Below, one piece after another: positions 9,275-17,149 of a DNA stretch of 64,000 nucleotides; the first letter of the stretch is position 1; each line of letters starts with the position of its first letter. Under the pieces are notes generated by a model. The model had not been told where the DNA came from and did not search any database. It saw only the letters and a program-made list of their open reading frames with translations. This DNA is from Paenibacillus mangrovi. GTDB taxonomy: Bacteria; Bacillota; Bacilli; Paenibacillales; Paenibacillaceae. The translations under genes were made by a program, and so were the position numbers. The stretch is from the NCBI RefSeq assembly GCF_022898935.1, contig NZ_JALIRP010000005.1, forward strand, positions 422,505-486,504, read 5' to 3'.

Positions 9275-10227
9275 TTAGCTAACCTCCTCCGGGAGTTTTT
9301 CTGTCTTGGATCGAGAGCATCACGGATCCCGTCACCAATGAAGTTAACAGCAAGGACGACAATCAGAATACACAGACCCGGATAAATCGCCTGCATTGGG
9401 TTGGTCAGCATGAATTCCTGGGAATTACTTAGCATTTGTCCCCAGCTGGTCTTTGGAATTTGAATGCCCAGACCCAGATAGGACAAACCGGATTCCGAAA
9501 GAATTGCACCGCCTACCATCAGTGTAGCGTTCACGATAATTGGAAAGCTCGCATTGCGAAGCAGATGTCGGAAGATAATGCCCCAGCTCGAAACACCTGT
9601 CGCTTTCGCAGCTTCAACATATTGCATCTCACGCAGCTGCAGGAACTGTCCCCTTACGAGACGGGCTACCCCGGTCCAGCTGGTGAGTGCCAGAATGAGA
9701 ATCAAATAGATCATTTTGGTGCCGAAAATCGCCATAACCAGAATGTTGACGAACAAGGAAGGCAAGGAAATCATGACGTCGATGATACGCATGATGAGCG
9801 TGTCAATCCATCCGCCAAAATAACCTGAAATCGCACCAATGATCGAGCCAAAACACACAGCGATCAAGGCTACTGAAAAGCCGATCGTCATTGAGACCTG
9901 ACTGCTGTAAACAAGACGCGAGAATATATCTCGGCCTAGCTCATCCGTTCCCAGTAAGTGGTCGCCTGTTCCCGGCTTCAAGTTAGCGCCCAGCATATCA
10001 ATTTGGGCCGGATCATACGGAGCAATCCATTTGGCGAAAATAGCTACCAAAATAAAAATAGTTAATACGACTAAGCCTGTCATCGCAAAAGGATTACGCG
10101 AAAACTTTTTCCATACCATCATCCAGGGACCCGGAGGACGTTTGGAAGGAGGAAGCGGTGCATTTTCAGGCACCATCGGTTCAGTAGGCTGAACGTTCGG
10201 AGCGGTTGTAGTATTGAGTTCACTCAT
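9241..10227 (-). CDS. oppC: Oligopeptide ABC importer permease OppC
   Basis: Membrane subunit of the peptide channel. A proline-rich cytoplasmic N-terminus (about residues 1-35) is followed by six membrane helices and the EAA coupling loop (EAAKATGV...RHLLRN) that contacts the ATPases. At 328 residues it has a basic tail ([13 protein letters not shown]) beyond the usual DALDPR end, and this extension creates the 34-bp overlap with oppD. Its ATG overlaps the oppB stop by one base (TAATG). Identification is firm. Whether the extra tail matters is unknown. Confidence 0.92.
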   Translation of the reverse strand: MSELNTTTAPNVQPTEPMVPENAPLPPSKRPPGPWMMVWKKFSRNPFAMTGLVVLTIFILVAIFAKWIAPYDPAQIDMLGANLKPGTGDHLLGTDELGRDIFSRLVYSSQVSMTIGFSVALIAVCFGSIIGAISGYFGGWIDTLIMRIIDVMISLPSLFVNILVMAIFGTKMIYLILILALTSWTGVARLVRGQFLQLREMQYVEAAKATGVSSWGIIFRHLLRNASFPIIVNATLMVGGAILSESGLSYLGLGIQIPKTSWGQMLSNSQEFMLTNPMQAIYPGLCILIVVLAVNFIGDGIRDALDPRQKNSRRRLAKWRKNFLKSGI

Positions 10228-11195
10228 TATGCATTTCCTCCTTTACGTCCAAGTTGAACACGCGGATCGACCAATTTATAAAGTATATCAGCAATCAGGT
10301 TGCCCGCGATGACTGCGACAGCAGTGATCATCGTGATGGCCATCAGGACCGAATACTCGCGGGCTAGTGCCATATCGACGAACAAGCGCCCCATTCCCGG
10401 CCAGTTAAATACTTTCTCTGTTAGGGTTGCACCAGCGACGAGAATCGGCAGATCCAAACCAATTACTGTAATAATCGGAATTAAGGCATTGCGCAGGGCG
10501 TGACGGAAAATGACTTTTCGTTCAGGAACACCCTTTGCACGTGCAGTACGGATATAATCCTGCTCAAGCACCTCAAGCATACTGGAACGGGAATACTTAA
10601 CATACGAAGCCAGGTTGGCAAGAATCAACACGGAGGCTGGTAAAATCAAGTGCATAAATAAGTTCCCTAGATCCCCCTGCTTATCCATGGAATACATATC
10701 CGAGAGTGGTAACCAGTCCAATTTCAGCGAGAAATATTCTTGCAATATAATACCGAACCAGAAGGCCGGCATAGCAAAACCGACATAGGTGACAAAGTTG
10801 GCCGTCTGATCAGACAAGCCATATTCGCGGGTACTGTTATAAATCCCCCAAGGTATAGCAATAATCAAACTGATAATCCAAGAGAAAGACATCAAAATAA
10901 TCGTATTTTTTACAGCAGGCCAAATCAGATCGCCAACAGGAACATTGTTCTTGAACGTAGTTCCCATATCGCCTGTTAACATGTTTTTGAGCCAAATAAC
11001 GTATTGAGTAGGTACTGGTTTATCCAGACCCAGGTTGTGCTTTTGAATCGCTGCAGTCTCAGGCGAGAGGCCCGGAGAAATCATCATTTGAGTCGGACCG
11101 CCAGGAGCAGCATGCATCAGGGCAAATGCAGCCACCGAAACTAAAAATAATACCAATATGGATTGAAGCAACCGGCGGATGAGATATTCTGTCAT
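10227..11195 (-). CDS. oppB: Oligopeptide ABC importer permease OppB
   Basis: Partner channel subunit of OppC. The 322-residue protein has an N-terminal helix with the family-typical start (YLIRRLLQS), the conserved MHAAPGGP periplasm-facing loop, six membrane helices in total and the EAA loop ARAKGV...RHALRN. It follows oppA after a 120-bp gap that contains a strong terminator-like hairpin, so permease and ATPase expression depends on readthrough. SD AGGAGGA precedes the ATG. Confidence 0.93.
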   Translation of the reverse strand: MTEYLIRRLLQSILVLFLVSVAAFALMHAAPGGPTQMMISPGLSPETAAIQKHNLGLDKPVPTQYVIWLKNMLTGDMGTTFKNNVPVGDLIWPAVKNTIILMSFSWIISLIIAIPWGIYNSTREYGLSDQTANFVTYVGFAMPAFWFGIILQEYFSLKLDWLPLSDMYSMDKQGDLGNLFMHLILPASVLILANLASYVKYSRSSMLEVLEQDYIRTARAKGVPERKVIFRHALRNALIPIITVIGLDLPILVAGATLTEKVFNWPGMGRLFVDMALAREYSVLMAITMITAVAVIAGNLIADILYKLVDPRVQLGRKGGNA

Positions 11196-11253
11196 AATTA
11201 ATCCTCCTAAAAATTAAACGTACGCGGCACCGCAATCATCCGGAAACGCAAAA

Positions 11254-11281
11254 AAGGGCGAGGGGAAGTATCCTTCCCCTC
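11254..11281 (-). terminator. Intra-operon terminator/attenuator between oppA and oppB
   Basis: Perfect 9-bp stem GAGGGGAAG / CTTCCCCTC with a 4-nt loop, followed on the minus strand by GCCCUUUUUU. It sits between the binding-protein gene and oppBCDF, with no promoter recognised after it, so partial termination is likely. Confidence 0.85.
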
Positions 11282-11315
11282 TAGCACATATATGCCCCTT
11301 GAAAATTACATTTTA

Positions 11316-13058
11316 TTATTTTGCGTCGTCAATCCACCAGTTGATTGCGTGGAAGAAGTAGCCGTAGGACAGAGATGGTTCTGGTTTATCATCATCAGCA
11401 AATTTAATCTTCTTGTTCATTGCTTCAGGAGTACCATATTGATACATGAAGATGTAAGGCAGGTCCGTCGAAAGAATCTTTGCAGCTTCTTTGTAGATTT
11501 CAGCACGTTTGGCCTGATCTACAGTCGATGTACCTTGCTCCCACAATTTATCAAGTTCAGGATTTTTGTACCAAACGTTGTTTTGGCCAGTTGGCGGCGT
11601 AAACTTGGAGCCGAAGGTCGTCTCTTGGTCCGGATCCGGATTGTTCAGGGACCAGCCGATCAGAACGGCTTCGAATTTACCTGGGTTCAAGTTCTGGTCA
11701 ATCCAGGCTGCAAAGTCAAGCGCTTTAGGTTTAACTTCGATACCAACATCTTTCAGGTTTTGCTGGATTACAGCAGACACAGCTTCACGACGGCTATTGC
11801 CGGCATTGTATTGCAGTTCGAAGGAGAAACGGTGTCCGTCTTTCACGAGGATGCCGTCGCTGCCAGCCTTCCATCCATCTTCAGCAAGCAATGCTTTTGC
11901 TTTTTCTGGATCGTAGCCATAGTGAGTAGCGGCATCTTTCGGATCCGCCCAAGATCCTGGAAGGAACGGAGCGTCCATGATTGTACCGATACCCTTGAGA
12001 ACGTTGTCAATCATACCTTGACGGTTGAGGGCATAAGCCATCGCTTGTCTTGTTTTAGCCGTATTCCAAGGAACATAATTATCCTTGAAGTTTTCAGGCT
12101 TATGGTTCAGACCGATGTATTCGTATTGAGGACCTGGATCCGTGCTCACAGTCAGGTTGTCTTTGGATTTCAGAACGTCCAGCTGAGTTACAGGTACACC
12201 GGACACAAGGTCGATGTCGCCTTTGATCAGAGCTTGAACTTCAGTGTTTTGGTCAGCATAGATTTTGTATACGACCTTTTGGATGTGAGGCTTAGGACCC
12301 CAGTAATCCGGATTTGCTTCGAATGTCAAATACTCTTTTTGTTTCCACTCTGTCCATTTCCAAGGACCGCTTGTAACGGTTTTGGCTGGATCCATACCGT
12401 AGCTGAATTTCTGCATTTCTTCAGGCTTTACATCCTTCAGAATGTGCTGAGGAACAATCTCAGATGCCAGTACGTATTGGAATGGAGCATAGATTTCTTT
12501 CAACGTGATTTTGACCGTCTTGTCATCGACTTTCTCGATTTTAGTCACTTTGTCAAAACCAGTGATGCCAGGAGAACCTGCTTTAGGGTTGCGGATCGTT
12601 TCGAAAGTAAATACAACGTCGTCGGCAGTGATCGGCTGGCCGTCACTCCATTTGATGCCGTCTTTCAATTTGATCGTGTATTCCAGACCGTTATCGGAAA
12701 TAGTCATTGGCTCAGCTGCCAGGGACCAAGGCTCAACAGCCACTTTTCCTGAGCGGTCGATATCAAACAATTTAGCGTATAGGAACTGCTCAGCGTCACC
12801 GGATGCTGTATCTTGTACATAGATCGGGTTAACGCTTACGATGTCGGACGTGCTACCGAAAGTCAGCGTACCGCCGTCTTTAGGAGTGCCAGCTGCCGGC
12901 TCTTCTTTTTTCTCACCATCCGTATTTTTTGCTGGTTCTTCTTTCTTAGGCTCGTCCTTAGGAGCATCTGCAGTTTTGGAATCGCCGCAGCCTACAAACA
13001 GAGCACTGACAACAGACAATGAAACCAATAACGACAACCATTTTTTCTTACTTGCCAT
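11316..13058 (-). CDS. oppA: Oligopeptide-binding lipoprotein OppA
   Basis: Extracytoplasmic receptor that captures peptides and delivers them to OppBC. The signal peptide has a basic start (KKK), a hydrophobic core and lipobox LFVGC with the lipidated Cys at residue 24. A Lys/Glu/Pro-rich flexible linker (about 28-58) leads to an SBP_bac_5 domain (about 60-575). The 580-residue length is normal. It is the first gene of the operon, with a leader of up to about 700 nt and a candidate promoter at 13767-13795. Close homologues bind dipeptides, nickel chelates or oligosaccharides, so peptide specificity is an inference from the matching OppBCDF set. Confidence 0.9.
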   Translation of the reverse strand: MASKKKWLSLLVSLSVVSALFVGCGDSKTADAPKDEPKKEEPAKNTDGEKKEEPAAGTPKDGGTLTFGSTSDIVSVNPIYVQDTASGDAEQFLYAKLFDIDRSGKVAVEPWSLAAEPMTISDNGLEYTIKLKDGIKWSDGQPITADDVVFTFETIRNPKAGSPGITGFDKVTKIEKVDDKTVKITLKEIYAPFQYVLASEIVPQHILKDVKPEEMQKFSYGMDPAKTVTSGPWKWTEWKQKEYLTFEANPDYWGPKPHIQKVVYKIYADQNTEVQALIKGDIDLVSGVPVTQLDVLKSKDNLTVSTDPGPQYEYIGLNHKPENFKDNYVPWNTAKTRQAMAYALNRQGMIDNVLKGIGTIMDAPFLPGSWADPKDAATHYGYDPEKAKALLAEDGWKAGSDGILVKDGHRFSFELQYNAGNSRREAVSAVIQQNLKDVGIEVKPKALDFAAWIDQNLNPGKFEAVLIGWSLNNPDPDQETTFGSKFTPPTGQNNVWYKNPELDKLWEQGTSTVDQAKRAEIYKEAAKILSTDLPYIFMYQYGTPEAMNKKIKFADDDKPEPSLSYGYFFHAINWWIDDAK

Positions 13059-13766
13059 TTACCATATTCCTCCCCTTTGAGAATAAAATGATGGATACCT
13101 GCAGTTGCTGCATGGAGCATCCTAAGACCTTGCTAATAGTCCAAGCGAACTTGTCCGCCCAGCTATTAGGGACTTTACACCTGTGTTGAATCCGTTCTAC
13201 AGACCCCGAATCTTGCTTGACACAATACCCCTCTTGTATACAACCAAATCTAAAAACAAGGGTGACGACAACAGGTGAAGCAATATATTAAAAGTTTAAT
13301 ATATCCAAATATTAGGAGGTGAAAACCCTGGTAGATTCGCCAATTATCAATGCTCAATTTGTGAACAAACCAGACAAATTTACGTAAACCTAATAACGCA
13401 ATAAAGCATTAATGCCTTAAATGACCATCGGTCAATTGAAATCAGCAGAATGGTAATGACTAAATTGGTTAAAACTTCCTACGTAAATTTAATGTAAATA
13501 ATACGTGTAAATTTATATCACGTCAATATTTTTTTTAGGCACTTTGGATTATTTTTTTTTAACGATCCAAAACTAGCGCCAGCATAGGGTTTGAAGAGAA
13601 AAAGGAACTCATTTCTTGTCGAATTTTAATGTTAAAAGCAGAGGATGCCTGAACAAGAAATGGTCAATCGGGAGTGTTAGTAAAATGTAAACCGCTTACA
13701 TTATCTGTCTATCATGTAAATATGTTAGGTTACCTGACACGATGGATGATTTATGTAATAGATACA
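13059..13766 (-). other. Long structured leader upstream of oppA (no gene)
   Basis: About 700 bp without a credible reading frame. Minus-strand RNA can fold near the oppA end: CUAAUAG / CUAUUAG (13133-13169) encloses CAAG-UUCG-CUUG, a UUCG tetraloop, and a separate TGCAG-CAA-CTGCA hairpin lies at about 13099-13113. Complementary CACCTGTGTTG (about 13179) and CAACAGGTG (about 13270) could form a longer-range helix. I recognise no known riboswitch or T-box signature. Additional promoters inside this AT-rich stretch cannot be excluded. Confidence 0.45.
13686..13700 (-). promoter_or_regulatory. cre-like operator in the opp leader
   Basis: TGTAAACCGCTTACA is a near-perfect 15-bp inverted repeat one mismatch away from the CcpA cre consensus on the minus strand. 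It lies about 60-75 bp downstream of the candidate opp promoter, a roadblock-type position. A close relative is at 30803-30817. Confidence 0.45.
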
Positions 13767-13795
13767 AATTTAATGCAAACAAAATCATCTGTCAA
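13767..13795 (-). promoter_or_regulatory. Candidate sigma-A promoter of the opp operon
   Basis: Minus strand TTGACA, 17 bp, TAAATT. Perfect -35 and 4/6 -10. It lies about 710 bp upstream of oppA. Confidence 0.45.
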
Positions 13796-13865
13796 TGATA
13801 AAAATTATGCTTTGTAATATTTCTTATTCGGTGGAACATTGTAAAATCCTTTATGGGAAAATTTA

Positions 13866-13909
13866 TTTATTTGGAGAAAGGAGACTCCTTTAACACAGTC
13901 TCCTTTCTC
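13866..13909 (-). terminator. Terminator after the first GH38 gene
   Basis: Perfect 12-bp stem GAGAAAGGAGAC / GTCTCCTTTCTC with a 12-nt loop, 14 bp after the alpha-mannosidase stop. The trailing tract on the minus strand is AAUAAAUAAAUUUU. Confidence 0.75.
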
Positions 13910-13922
13910 TTTTAATCTTGGA

Positions 13923-16664
13923 CTAAGACAGGTGCCGAACACCCGCTGTTACAATCTCGCAAGGTCCAACGGACATTTCGATGCGGCCATCATGCACATC
14001 CAGATGTTCTTCGCTGGCTTCCTCAAGGATATTCGTCTTATAGACGGAGCAGTTCCCTATGGAAAGCTGCAGCGGACTGGTCTCCGGTTTCATGTTGAAC
14101 CATCGCAGCATGTCGTCACCGGACTCCTCATTCACTTTCCAGGAGGAGAAGGCCAGGTTCTTGGATTCCCAAGTAAACGACGTATGCTCAGCCGGGATCG
14201 TTCCTTCATGCAGATCTGTTTGGGTAACCGTCCAAGGAATTTGGAACTGGTATGCCTCCTGGTATGCTCCGGCATCAACGCCATCGCCATTGTGAGGGAT
14301 AATCTCCAGATGAACGGTATGCTCTCCTAGGCATTGAGCGTCCGGTGTTAGGAAATGTCCCCAATCGCCGAGCTCACCCACGGAGCGGAGCAGCGTCACG
14401 GCAATCGTGTTGCGGCCGTCACGCAGTACCTCGTATTCATTCAAGCCCAGATTGGCCACCGTCAAACCGGCACCTTCTCCGCTGACATCAACAAATGCCT
14501 GCTGATGCTGCGCATTGCTAGGGTTTTGCCATTCTTCGGTAGGCTTGTTATCACGGGTCACGATTTCAAACATGGAATCGACGTGATGACTGGACGCCTC
14601 GATATCCGTAGGCATCAACATGCGCACACGGTGATCCTTGGCCTGGTTATTGAAGCTGGCTTCGATCTTGACTCCTTGGCCTCCACATTCCAGGCTGACA
14701 AGCGTACGGATGGTCATCGGAACGGTTTCCTTCACCCGCTGCGCTTTGCGTTCAGGGAAATAAACCAGCTCCACCTGCTCCTGGTCAAGCAGCTTGTCTG
14801 CCGAGGCAGGAATAGCCCAGTCATGGGTAATCTCGAGGACTGCACGGGATACCGTATCTTCTACGACGCGGATGGAGGCCTTCAGGTCTCTGGTCGTCAG
14901 AGCCTCCTCACCCTCCGGCTGCTTGTACATGTACTCATTGCCGATATCGCCGGTGTCTTCATAGATCAAAAGATCGCTGTACACACGGCCCGTCCGCTTG
15001 TCGGTGATGGAAATGCTGCCGCTTTCGGCTGCTTCCACACGAAGGTTGTCATTTTCCATGACATGCCCCTCTTTCACCAGCGAGCCGGATTGAACCGTCA
15101 GTCCTTCAGCGGCAGCTCCGCCAACCAGTGCAAAAGTTTTGAGGCCAAGCGCCGGGATTCCAGCCGCTTCAAACGTCACCCGTACCGCACGCGCCATAAA
15201 CGGCTGACGGAATTTATCATCCGGCAGATCATAACCGAAGCGTTGGCCAAGATCTTCAAGAGTAAAGGCCAACGGTTTTCCTTCCGCATCGATTACGGCA
15301 CGAACTCCGAGGTCGAGCTCCTTCATCTGGCGGCTCATCTCTTCAAGCGTACCTCCATCACGGAAGTATATCCGCTCCACATCGAGGTCAACGGATACGG
15401 TGCCGCTGCGATTCCAGCCTGTTGTATTGAATACGACAAACGGAACCGCATCTTCGCCGTAAGAGCGGAATACGGATGTATCTACCGCATCGGCTACAGC
15501 CTGCTTGCTCTCATCGATGATCGATTCGGCAACGTTACGGCTTTTCGCGAAGCGAGTAACCATTTCACGGTGGACTTCATCCACGCTGCAGCCGCAAATA
15601 CTGTCATGCGGATGGTTCTGCATCAGCGTTTTCCATGCGTAGGTGAACAGATCATGCGGATACTCCTGGCCGGCAAGACGGGCATACGAAGCCAGCGGCT
15701 CGGCCACCTTTTCCAGCAGCGCCTGTCCATGCTGGTTCATCTGCTTCAAGTAGACACGGGCCGAAGCCGTGTTCACGAGTGTGCCCCAGCCATCGGTCCG
15801 CTGGCTGCGCAGCTCTCCGCGAACGACGGACAGTTCGCCTTCTTTTGCTTTCCTCACGGCTTCCAGATATTTAGGGAAATTCGAATGCACGAATTCCGTA
15901 TCCGGATACAAGGAACGTGCAGTCTCCAGCGCCTCTGCCAGATCCGTCTGGATTGGCTGGTGGTCACAGCCGTTCATGTACAGCAGCTCAGGCGTCGATG
16001 CATACTTCTCGGCATCAGCCAGCTTTCTGTCCCAGAAAATCTTCGCTTCCTCCGGATCCACCGGAACCTCATTGCCGTTGCTGTACCAGTTAGCAAACAA
16101 AATACCCAGCACCTTGGAGCCGTCCGGTCCCTCCCAGATCAGTTCGGAGAAGGAAGATTCATAGTCGGAATCAGCGACGGTATTGTTAAAGCCTGTCGGT
16201 TTAACACCGCGTCCGAACACGGCATTGTCGATGCCGGATTGTCGCATGAGCTGCGGCGTCTGCCCTACCAAGCCGAACGTATCCGGGAAGTAGCCGATCT
16301 TGGAAATTTGGCCAAAGCGGCGTGCATCCTTGTGGCCGATCTGCATATTGCGGATGTTGGCCTCGCCGCTGGTCAAAAATGCATCCTGCAAAATGTACCA
16401 TGGACCAATAAAAATGCGTCCTTCACGGATATACTGCTCCAAGCGCTCCTTTTGTTCCGGACGAACCTGTAGATAATCCTCCAAGATGATCGTCTGCCCA
16501 TCCAGATAAAAGCTCTTATACTCCGTATCTTTTTCGAGCGTATCCATCAGCACATCCATCAAACGGATCAAACGCATGTGATGCTTTTCATACGGGAGAT
16601 ACCATTCTCTGTCCCAGTGTGTATGGGAAATGATATGTGCTGTTCTCTTCGGTTGTGATGTCAT
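13923..16664 (-). CDS. Alpha-mannosidase, GH38 (first of two)
   Basis: Zinc-dependent retaining alpha-mannosidase of family GH38 (MngB/YbgG-like), 913 residues, no signal peptide, therefore cytoplasmic. The zinc-binding HTHWDREW is at residues 14-21 and the nucleophile Asp128 sits in YFPDTFG. A helical middle domain with NHPHDSICGCS (His/Asp zinc ligands) and C-terminal beta-sandwich domains follow. ATG 16664 is chosen because AAGGGG lies 10 nt upstream and the catalytic domain then begins at the family-typical position. A terminator at 17042-17072 separates it from the upstream glycosidase gene, so it probably has its own promoter. Substrates may be free or phosphorylated mannosides. Confidence 0.92.
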   Translation of the reverse strand: MTSQPKRTAHIISHTHWDREWYLPYEKHHMRLIRLMDVLMDTLEKDTEYKSFYLDGQTIILEDYLQVRPEQKERLEQYIREGRIFIGPWYILQDAFLTSGEANIRNMQIGHKDARRFGQISKIGYFPDTFGLVGQTPQLMRQSGIDNAVFGRGVKPTGFNNTVADSDYESSFSELIWEGPDGSKVLGILFANWYSNGNEVPVDPEEAKIFWDRKLADAEKYASTPELLYMNGCDHQPIQTDLAEALETARSLYPDTEFVHSNFPKYLEAVRKAKEGELSVVRGELRSQRTDGWGTLVNTASARVYLKQMNQHGQALLEKVAEPLASYARLAGQEYPHDLFTYAWKTLMQNHPHDSICGCSVDEVHREMVTRFAKSRNVAESIIDESKQAVADAVDTSVFRSYGEDAVPFVVFNTTGWNRSGTVSVDLDVERIYFRDGGTLEEMSRQMKELDLGVRAVIDAEGKPLAFTLEDLGQRFGYDLPDDKFRQPFMARAVRVTFEAAGIPALGLKTFALVGGAAAEGLTVQSGSLVKEGHVMENDNLRVEAAESGSISITDKRTGRVYSDLLIYEDTGDIGNEYMYKQPEGEEALTTRDLKASIRVVEDTVSRAVLEITHDWAIPASADKLLDQEQVELVYFPERKAQRVKETVPMTIRTLVSLECGGQGVKIEASFNNQAKDHRVRMLMPTDIEASSHHVDSMFEIVTRDNKPTEEWQNPSNAQHQQAFVDVSGEGAGLTVANLGLNEYEVLRDGRNTIAVTLLRSVGELGDWGHFLTPDAQCLGEHTVHLEIIPHNGDGVDAGAYQEAYQFQIPWTVTQTDLHEGTIPAEHTSFTWESKNLAFSSWKVNEESGDDMLRWFNMKPETSPLQLSIGNCSVYKTNILEEASEEHLDVHDGRIEMSVGPCEIVTAGVRHLS

Positions 16665-17149
16665 TAGAGTCGATCCCCTTTCTAATATGTTCGGCTCACG
16701 TTGATTACTCCGGTGAACCGGCCCGAGAATCCCCACGAAGTGAGGTCATGTATTGGTTAAATTTGTGTCCATTCACCGCGAACAAGGTGGACTGCTCTTT
16801 TGTTAAGTTCGATTAGGACAATATTTCCAGATCCATTAAACTCAAAATCAGGATTGTCCCGTCACACATATATAATAGAAGAAAAAATTCTAAAACACGG
16901 GCTTTCAAAGTATATAAACCGGTTATTTTCCCACCAGTATCCAAGTTATTCCAACCCCGCTCCCTGCTTCAAGAAGATCATCATCGTACTGTTCCTCGCT
17001 TCTTCCTCCAAGCCCCAGATTCAACAGTGATTAGGCATTAGAACAACTGTCCACTGGTAGTGGACAGTTGTTTATCTCCGGGAGGTACCCTTACCGCATT
17101 GAACGGGATGCCTTTTTTTCCTGTAATTCCCTTGAGCATCTCTGTGAAT
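16665..17149. other. Gene-free interval between two glycosidase genes
   Basis: No credible coding frame. It contains the 13-bp terminator hairpin at 17042-17072 and an inverted repeat GGACAAT...ATTGTCC (16816-16860). There is a hairpin GTCCA..CACC / GGTGGAC at about 16769-16794, and a plus-strand bulged stem ending in TTTTTTT at about 17083-17121. It presumably holds the promoter of the downstream GH38 gene, which I could not place. Confidence 0.4.
17042..17072 (-). terminator. Terminator after the clan GH-A glycosidase gene
   Basis: Perfect 13-bp stem AACAACTGTCCAC / GTGGACAGTTGTT with a 5-nt loop. Near-symmetric flanks suggest it may work in both directions. Confidence 0.75.

Noticed and set aside
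11292..12752. 486-codon open frame on the plus strand
   Set aside because: Antisense to oppA and rich in Phe/Val/Arg in the way of a shadow frame. No SD and no recognisable domain.
13059..13922. T-box or known riboswitch upstream of oppA
   Set aside because: I searched for the T-box antiterminator AGGGTGGNACCGCG and for SAM, TPP and c-di-AMP riboswitch cores and recognised none.
14355..16472. 705-codon open frame on the plus strand
   Set aside because: It lies wholly antisense to the GH38 alpha-mannosidase gene, whose catalytic motifs are intact, has no SD, and its translation resembles no family. Long antisense frames are expected opposite GC-rich codon patterns.
16800..17030. 76-codon plus-strand frame in the gap between the GH-A and GH38 genes
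   Set aside because: No SD and no family resemblance. A plus-strand terminator-like stem follows, but nothing else supports expression.
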